Assembly (NCBI RefSeq): GCF_040939455.1
Contig: NC_134110.1
Coordinates: forward strand, 102,205,001 to 102,269,000
Source: Microcebus murinus
Taxonomy: Eukaryota; Chordata; Mammalia; Primates; Cheirogaleidae
Length of the DNA stretch: 64,000 nucleotides
Direction: 5' to 3'
Of this stretch, positions 58,886 through 64,000 are shown in pieces. The position numbers and the translations under genes were made by a program. Within the stretch, counting starts at the first letter, position 1; each line of letters opens with the position of its first letter. The notes under the pieces were generated by a model. The model did no database searches, had not been told where the DNA came from, and was given only the letters and a program-made list of their open reading frames with translations.

Positions 58886-58916
58886 TTAACTTGAACTTGG
58901 GTGACCAAAGCAAACA
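58886..58916 (-). promoter_or_regulatory. CYP7A1 proximal bile-acid response region (BARE-I type) with FOXA site
   Basis: On the - strand a TGTTTGC FOXA/HNF3-like motif (58916-58910) is followed by TGGTCA-CCCA-AGTTCA, a DR4 (58907-58892), and the overlapping AGTTCAAGTTA nuclear-receptor/LRH-1-like motif. The position, about 50-75 bases before the predicted start, matches BARE-I of the rat gene. In rodents this DR4 binds LXR; in human, LXR activation is weak or absent. The spacer here is CCCA; whether LXR binds cannot be told from sequence. Confidence 0.75.
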
Positions 58917-58956
58917 ATTAGCCATTTATTCATTTTATTAGAAAAAAAAGTAGGGT

Positions 58957-58981
58957 ATTAACTGGCCTTGAACTAAGTCCA
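58957..58981 (-). promoter_or_regulatory. CYP7A1 distal bile-acid response region (BARE-II type)
   Basis: On the - strand: TGGACT-T-AGTTCA, a DR1 (58981-58969) of the kind bound by HNF4-alpha, overlapped by TCAAGGCCA (58971-58963), an LRH-1/CPF consensus site, then GTTAAT (58962-58957), an HNF1 half-site. It lies roughly 120-150 bases upstream of the predicted start, as known for BARE-II, where SHP repression through LRH-1 and HNF4 acts. Confidence 0.8.
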
Positions 58982-58999
58982 CAGGTATCAGAAGAGGTT

Positions 59000-59458
59000 C
59001 CAAAACAATCAGAAACCTGCAATACTCGATAAGTTGAAGGTCTCCCAAACACATGTTGACTTAACATTCGGACTTGGGGACAACAGCCAATATTACGAGT
59101 TTGGTATGTCTATAAAAAGAACAAATATATCTGTTCAAGATGAACATATCTAATAAATATGTAAAATATAATAATTTAAAGAAAAACAAGTTCAAGTTTT
59201 TTATCAAGCTACTAATTTGATTTTTTTACCTTTTGAAGAAGAATCAAATTAAATGATTTGCCAGAAAGATAACAATGATGAAGTTCAGAAGAAAGATAAC
59301 TGGGTGAAACATTTATGTTGCTTCATGCAATGCTTTTGCAAAATCATAGATAGTTTACAACATATAGTAACACGTTACTTACCTAACATCCTTAAGAAAG
59401 AGAGTATTCCACACATATGCATCTTCGAGATAAATATAGCTTATTTTAAGCATCAAAA
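59000..59458. other. CYP7A1 upstream sequence
   Basis: AT-rich. No repeat named; liver-factor sites may continue here but none was individually convincing. Confidence 0.4.
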
Positions 59459-59471
59459 TTTTATCTACCTT

Positions 59472-59824
<353 letters not shown>

Positions 59825-60039
59825 TTTTATCTACCATTTTTGTAATTAAAATGTCTATTAATTTTTCTAATTATTAAAGTTACACATTTCATTTCAAATA
59901 ATTTAAGACTACTGAAATATATCTTGGTAGAAAGTGAACATGAATTCATGACTTACCCCCCACATTACTCCCCACTCAGAGGTAAACACTGTTAGCCATT
60001 GGGCACATATTCTTCCAAACTTCATTTCTAGGCAAACAT

Positions 60040-60400
60040 AAGTATCAATTGAGCATTTACTATGTGCCAAGAACTGTTGAAAGGTACTCTGGTTATAGGC
60101 ATTATTAACAAGATAGGCTTCCTACTCTAATGGAGATTCTATTTCAGTGAAGAGACAGATAATACAATGTGTTATGAATAAAACAGGGTAAAGAGAGCTA
60201 TTGGGGGAAGAAGGCAACCTTAGATACGGGGATCAGAGAAGGACTCTCTGAAAAGGTGACATTGCTAATTGGATGACATGTGAAAATCAGAAGGAAGAAT
60301 ATTCCATGACCAGGGAGCTGCAAATGCAAAGGTCCTGGGTCAAGGATAAACTCCATGTGTCTAAGGACCATGAGAGAAGAGAGTATCCTACTAAAGCAGA
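60040..60400 (+). mobile_element. ancient dispersed repeat, L2-like
   Basis: GAGCATTTACTATGTGCCAA, GGACTCTCTGAAAAGGTGAC and GGGAGCTGCAAATGCAAAGG follow a widespread old mammalian repeat. Family assignment from memory is unsure. Confidence 0.5.
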
Positions 60401-60513
60401 GTCAATGAGGGAAAATTTGGCTAAGACAAAAGACAATAAAGGAGGTAAAGGCCAGTTCATACAGGGATGCTTGGGAGTGGGGAGTGGGGAGAGAGATTTT
60501 GGAGGGCAACAGG

Positions 60514-61500
60514 TGTGAAGGAAAAAATAAAAATCTCAGGACCCCAAAACTCATTATGCCAAAGGGAGAACTGGGCTTGGGAACTGAGTCCTGCAAGCAC
60601 TGCCACCTTCCCCCCAGGCTCAACTCCTAGGAGGTACAGAAGCTTTTTGTAAAAAGTGGGAGGGGGCGGGCTTGGAGGGTGACTAAGCAGGGTTTTGGTG
60701 GACAGGTTATGGGAGAAAAGAAGCCTAGCTAGCAAAGATGGTCTTGTCATATAGATAAGCCTCACAGTCACAGCCCTCAGGAAGAATAGACAGTAGATGT
60801 TTCTGTTCAGACCCTTAAATGTGTCAGACTCTCAGTTAATCTTTGCTGGATTGTATAAGCAGGACCTGGCTGCATTTAATGGAGATTCTCTACAGATGCA
60901 AATTTCACCCCAGGCACCCCCACCCCCATCCCCCAAAGGCAGCTTGGTAGCATTATTTCTGCTATCTCAAAATGTGTCAAAGAGATGTATTTTGGGGTCA
61001 GATATTTCTGATTTCCTTCAGCCCTAAAAACCTTTCAAGATATATAGCCCCCTATAAAACAAGCACATGTCATTTCCAACCCTAGGACTGTAGCCTAAAC
61101 TCCTGAATGTCAATTACAAGCTTATCAACAGAGATAGACCACAGAAGAGAGAAGATCAATCCCTCTTCTACCCACCCCTAGAAGACTGCAAAATTGACTA
61201 TTTCATCTACTCCCTTTTTCTTTAATGTCCATCTTATGTAAAATGTAGATTTACTGAGCAGTACATAGAGCTTCACCTGAATGCAATCATTTGCCTCACT
61301 GCTCACCCCACTTCCCCCTTTTGTTTTGTTTTTTCCCTGTATACCCTTTCCTTTAAATACAGAATTCTTCAATCCCTCTGCTGAGAGCCCAGTCCACAGA
61401 CATTTTGTGGTAAGTACTTTTCCTGGGCACGGCCTCAGACTTTGGCTTAATAAACCTCAGTTGAGTGTCACTCTTGTTTTCAGTTACTTATTACTTAACA
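60514..61500 (+). mobile_element. solo LTR, MER21-like (ERVL class)
   Basis: Begins TGTGAAGGAAAAAATAAAAA and ends ACTTAACA. Carries a TTTAAATA TATA-like box at ~61352, and AATAAA at 61449 about 50 bases before the end, the layout of an LTR. Name from memory of the start motif; no internal viral genes beside it, so a solo LTR. Confidence 0.5.
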
Positions 61501-61539
61501 CAGCTCAGAATACTATTTGGACATTTGAAATTTGGGAGA

Positions 61540-61900
61540 CCTATCAGAAATCTGAGTATGAGTCTGAAACTAAGGAGAAAAGGTCAGGGCTGGAGATATA
61601 AATCTCAGAGCATTTGGATGGTATTTAAAGTCAGGAGACCCTATGAAATCACCTAGGGAGAAAGTAAAACCACAAAAGTTATAAATAGCGTCCAGCACCC
61701 AGCCACAGGGCATTCCATTCACAGGAGAGGGTGAGGAGAAGAGATGGATGAGGAATACAAGGAAGAAAACGCAGGAATATGATGTTGCAGAGGCAAAAGT
61801 AGAATGCATCTGAAGAAAGAAGAGTCATTAACTGTATCATGTGCTACTCTGAGATGAAGTAAAATGACAAAAAGTGACCTCTGGACTAGACAAAGTGGAG
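61540..61900 (+). mobile_element. ancient dispersed repeat, family not assigned
   Basis: GGATGGTATTTAAAGTCAGG, GAAATCACCTAGGGAGAAAG and the following purine-rich stretch match a common old mammalian repeat. Confidence 0.4.
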
Positions 61901-61979
61901 CTACGTGATGACTCACTCATAAACACCCACACACAAAGATGAGGTTATATTAAAGACGTTGGGTTTTTTTGCAGTATTT

Positions 61980-62175
61980 TTAAAAAACTGAATACCACAC
62001 TTTGGACATTTTCCATGAGTATCTACATGCATATACCTCATTGTTTTTAATATCTGCTTAGTCTTCCATTGAATAAATGTATTATAATTTATTTAACTGA
62101 TTGCCTATAGATGGACATTTGGGTTGTTTACAGTTTGGGGTGTAGAGTTGCTTCCTTAAACAGAAATCACAAACC
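61980..62175 (-). mobile_element. L1-like fragment, antisense
   Basis: CTTCCATTGAATAAATGTAT, GATGGACATTTGGGTTGTTT resemble the complement of an old L1 3' region. Confidence 0.5.
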
Positions 62176-62317
62176 TTTGTGTGATTTGTGATCATAATTA
62201 TTGACATCAATCATTGCGTGGAGTATGTAGATTTTTCTCAGAATCTATTTAGGTTTTTTTAGGGCTTTGTGCACATGGAATATATTTCAACTGATAGGCT
62301 TTTTAAATTAATATATA

Positions 62318-62325
62318 AATATATG

Positions 62326-62356
<31 letters not shown>
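62318..62356. repeat. (TA)n plus T-tract
   Basis: TATATGTATATATATATATA-type run ending in nine T's. Confidence 0.9.
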
Positions 62357-62502
62357 CATGGCTCATAAATAAGTTGAACCTTTACAGGGCCAATCACAGC
62401 TGGGTCTCCCAGTCAGAGAAAACACCTGTCTAATAGCCAAACAATTTAACCCTTGAGAGTAGCCTCTCAAACACATAAATAAAAATGAACAAACAAATAG
62501 AA

Positions 62503-62600
62503 AGGAAGATTACTTGAGGCCAGGAGTTAGAGGCTGCAGTGAGTGATGGTGACTGTGAATAGCCACTGTTCTCCAGACCCAATTTCTCAAAAAAAACTAA
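62503..62600 (+). mobile_element. degenerate Alu/7SL fragment
   Basis: TTACTTGAGGCCAGGAGTTA, GGCTGCAGTGAGTGATGG and a short A-tail. Confidence 0.6.
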
Positions 62601-63300
62601 TGTAAAGGAAAGGGTACAGGGAGACCTCTCAGCACAATCTTTGCAACTTCCTATGAATCTAAAATTATATCAAAATAAAAGGGTTTTCAAAATGGTAAAT
62701 GAGAAATACATTCACAACTCCAGGAAAACTTGTTTAAGTCTTGTCTTCCTCACCTGTTCTCAGAACACCATATGCTCTTTTCAAATGTAGCTTTGTTAGT
62801 GTGTCTCTCCATTTCCTTTGTTCTCATCTGCTCTTCTTTCTTCACTTACAATCCCTCTTCTACACAACAAAAGCCCAGGAAACATACACACCCTGAAAAG
62901 CAGAGACCTGAATATTCATATTAAATTTTTTTCTTATTATATATGGTTTATATTTTTACATAAGGATGCCACTTCTTGCTGTCTCACATCCACAAATGGC
63001 ATTTGTAACAGCTCAAATATGCTACTTGTAATCTGATGGGTGGGAATTCGGTTGCTTGTTACAGTTGTCAAGACTATTATGCAATGAAATACTGCGTATG
63101 ACTGCATAGACTACAATGAAATACCTAAGGATTTCCGGATGTGGGTATAGTGCATGAAGTTAAGTGCATGGGTTTTATGACATCTTGATGTGTTTTTAGC
63201 ACAGTGCTTGGTGCATCAGATTTTGAATAAATGGGAAGTCATTTGCCTGCTTTTCTCTGATTCAGCTGGTAAAGTTTTATTTATTCTCTCCCTGTGTCTC
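62601..63300. other. intergenic, probable L1 scrap at start
   Basis: 62625-62690 (TCCTATGAATCTAAAATTAT) looks like an old L1 3' end. Nothing else named. Confidence 0.4.
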
Positions 63301-63480
63301 TCTGTCTCACCACCTCTCTCACACACACTCACACACATTGCACACCTACAACAAGCCAGGTGCTGAGTCAGCACTGGGGACACAGTGTGACCAAGAAGGT
63401 CATGACCCCTGACCCTGTGGAGTTTCCACTGCAGCAGGGAAACAGTAAGTGCCCAGATAAAGAAAGGAGTATAGCTGCCA
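63301..63480 (+). mobile_element. CA-repeat and L2-like fragment
   Basis: Short ACACAC runs at 63320-63340, then CAGGTGCTGAGTCAGCACTG and GTGGAGTTTCCACTGCAGCA, a common old repeat pattern. Confidence 0.45.
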
Positions 63481-63734
63481 GAAGGCCTCACATGATAAAC
63501 TGAGCTTAGTCTAACTCTAATCCTGCCACAGCCTGCCGGTCTCCTCCTTGCTTATGTGCAGTAGCGTAGCGGACCACACTTCCTGAAGTGTGGAGGAAGA
63601 ACTTGTTCTGTGTCTCAGGATATAGGGCCTGAATCTAATACCTGTCCCCATGAATAGAAATATACAAACCATAGGAGCTGAAATAAGAGGAGTAGAAAGT
63701 AAAAAGGACAACTAAAGCTCAGAGTTTATGAAAT

Positions 63735-63990
63735 AGTGCAAATGGTCAATGGACAGGAAGCTGCAATTAAATCTGAGTTTGTATCTTGGCTCTGCTATGA
63801 AGTACTTACCTTTGGATGAGGTACTTACTCATCCTCTCCAAGTCTTTGCTTTCTGATCTGCACAATGGGGATGATCACAGTACAAGGCCTATACTGTAGA
63901 TATTGAGATGAAATGTGACACTATGTGTGAAGTGGAAACTTACTGCTTGGCACAGTCCATGTTCAAAATTGTTTGCTGCATTATTAAGTA
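63735..63990 (+). mobile_element. MIR
   Basis: TTGTATCTTGGCTCTGCTAT, TGATCTGCACAATGGGGATG, and GCTTGGCACAGTCCATGTTC follow the MIR order. Confidence 0.75.
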
Positions 63991-64000
63991 GCAAATCCAG

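Overview
The window is nuclear DNA of a primate, most likely a strepsirrhine and probably a lemur. Most young-looking Alu copies carry the strepsirrhine right-arm form (AGCTAGGCTGACGCCA) and a TA-rich linker between the arms. There is a very short L1 insertion with an intact target duplication. Two short elements bounded by TTAA look like piggyBac-type MITEs; recent piggyBac activity is known from mouse lemur. The species assignment is inference.

Layout. From about 5.8 to 19.1 kb on the + strand lie the last six coding exons of UBXN2B (p37), an adaptor of the p97/VCP ATPase; the exons for roughly the first 63 residues lie upstream of the window. A MaLR-type endogenous-retrovirus remnant follows the stop codon in antisense. 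From 21 to 49 kb is an intergenic region without a recognisable gene. It is made of Alus, L1, L2 and MIR fragments, LTR pieces, microsatellites, two GC- and CpG-rich blocks (about 43.2-44.2 and 45.2-45.7 kb) and the two TTAA-flanked elements. From 58.77 down to 50.61 kb on the - strand lies the complete CYP7A1 gene: six coding exons, 504 codons, with TATA box and both bile-acid response regions readable upstream. Beyond the promoter (59-64 kb) are Alus, an LTR, and L1, L2 and MIR pieces.

The two genes are convergent neighbours, the order known from human 8q12. They share no pathway: UBXN2B works in p97-dependent Golgi/ER membrane maintenance, while CYP7A1 is the rate-limiting enzyme of classical bile acid synthesis in liver.

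Most notable: CYP7A1 exon 3 is a sharp GC/CpG-rich island whose protein has drifted toward Arg/Ala while the flanking exons stay near-invariant, as expected for GC-biased gene conversion. Next are the two piggyBac-like MITEs, a 78-bp L1 tail insertion with 14-bp duplications, a CpG-rich block with an array of E-boxes in 9-bp repeats, and a microsatellite abutting a UBXN2B splice acceptor.
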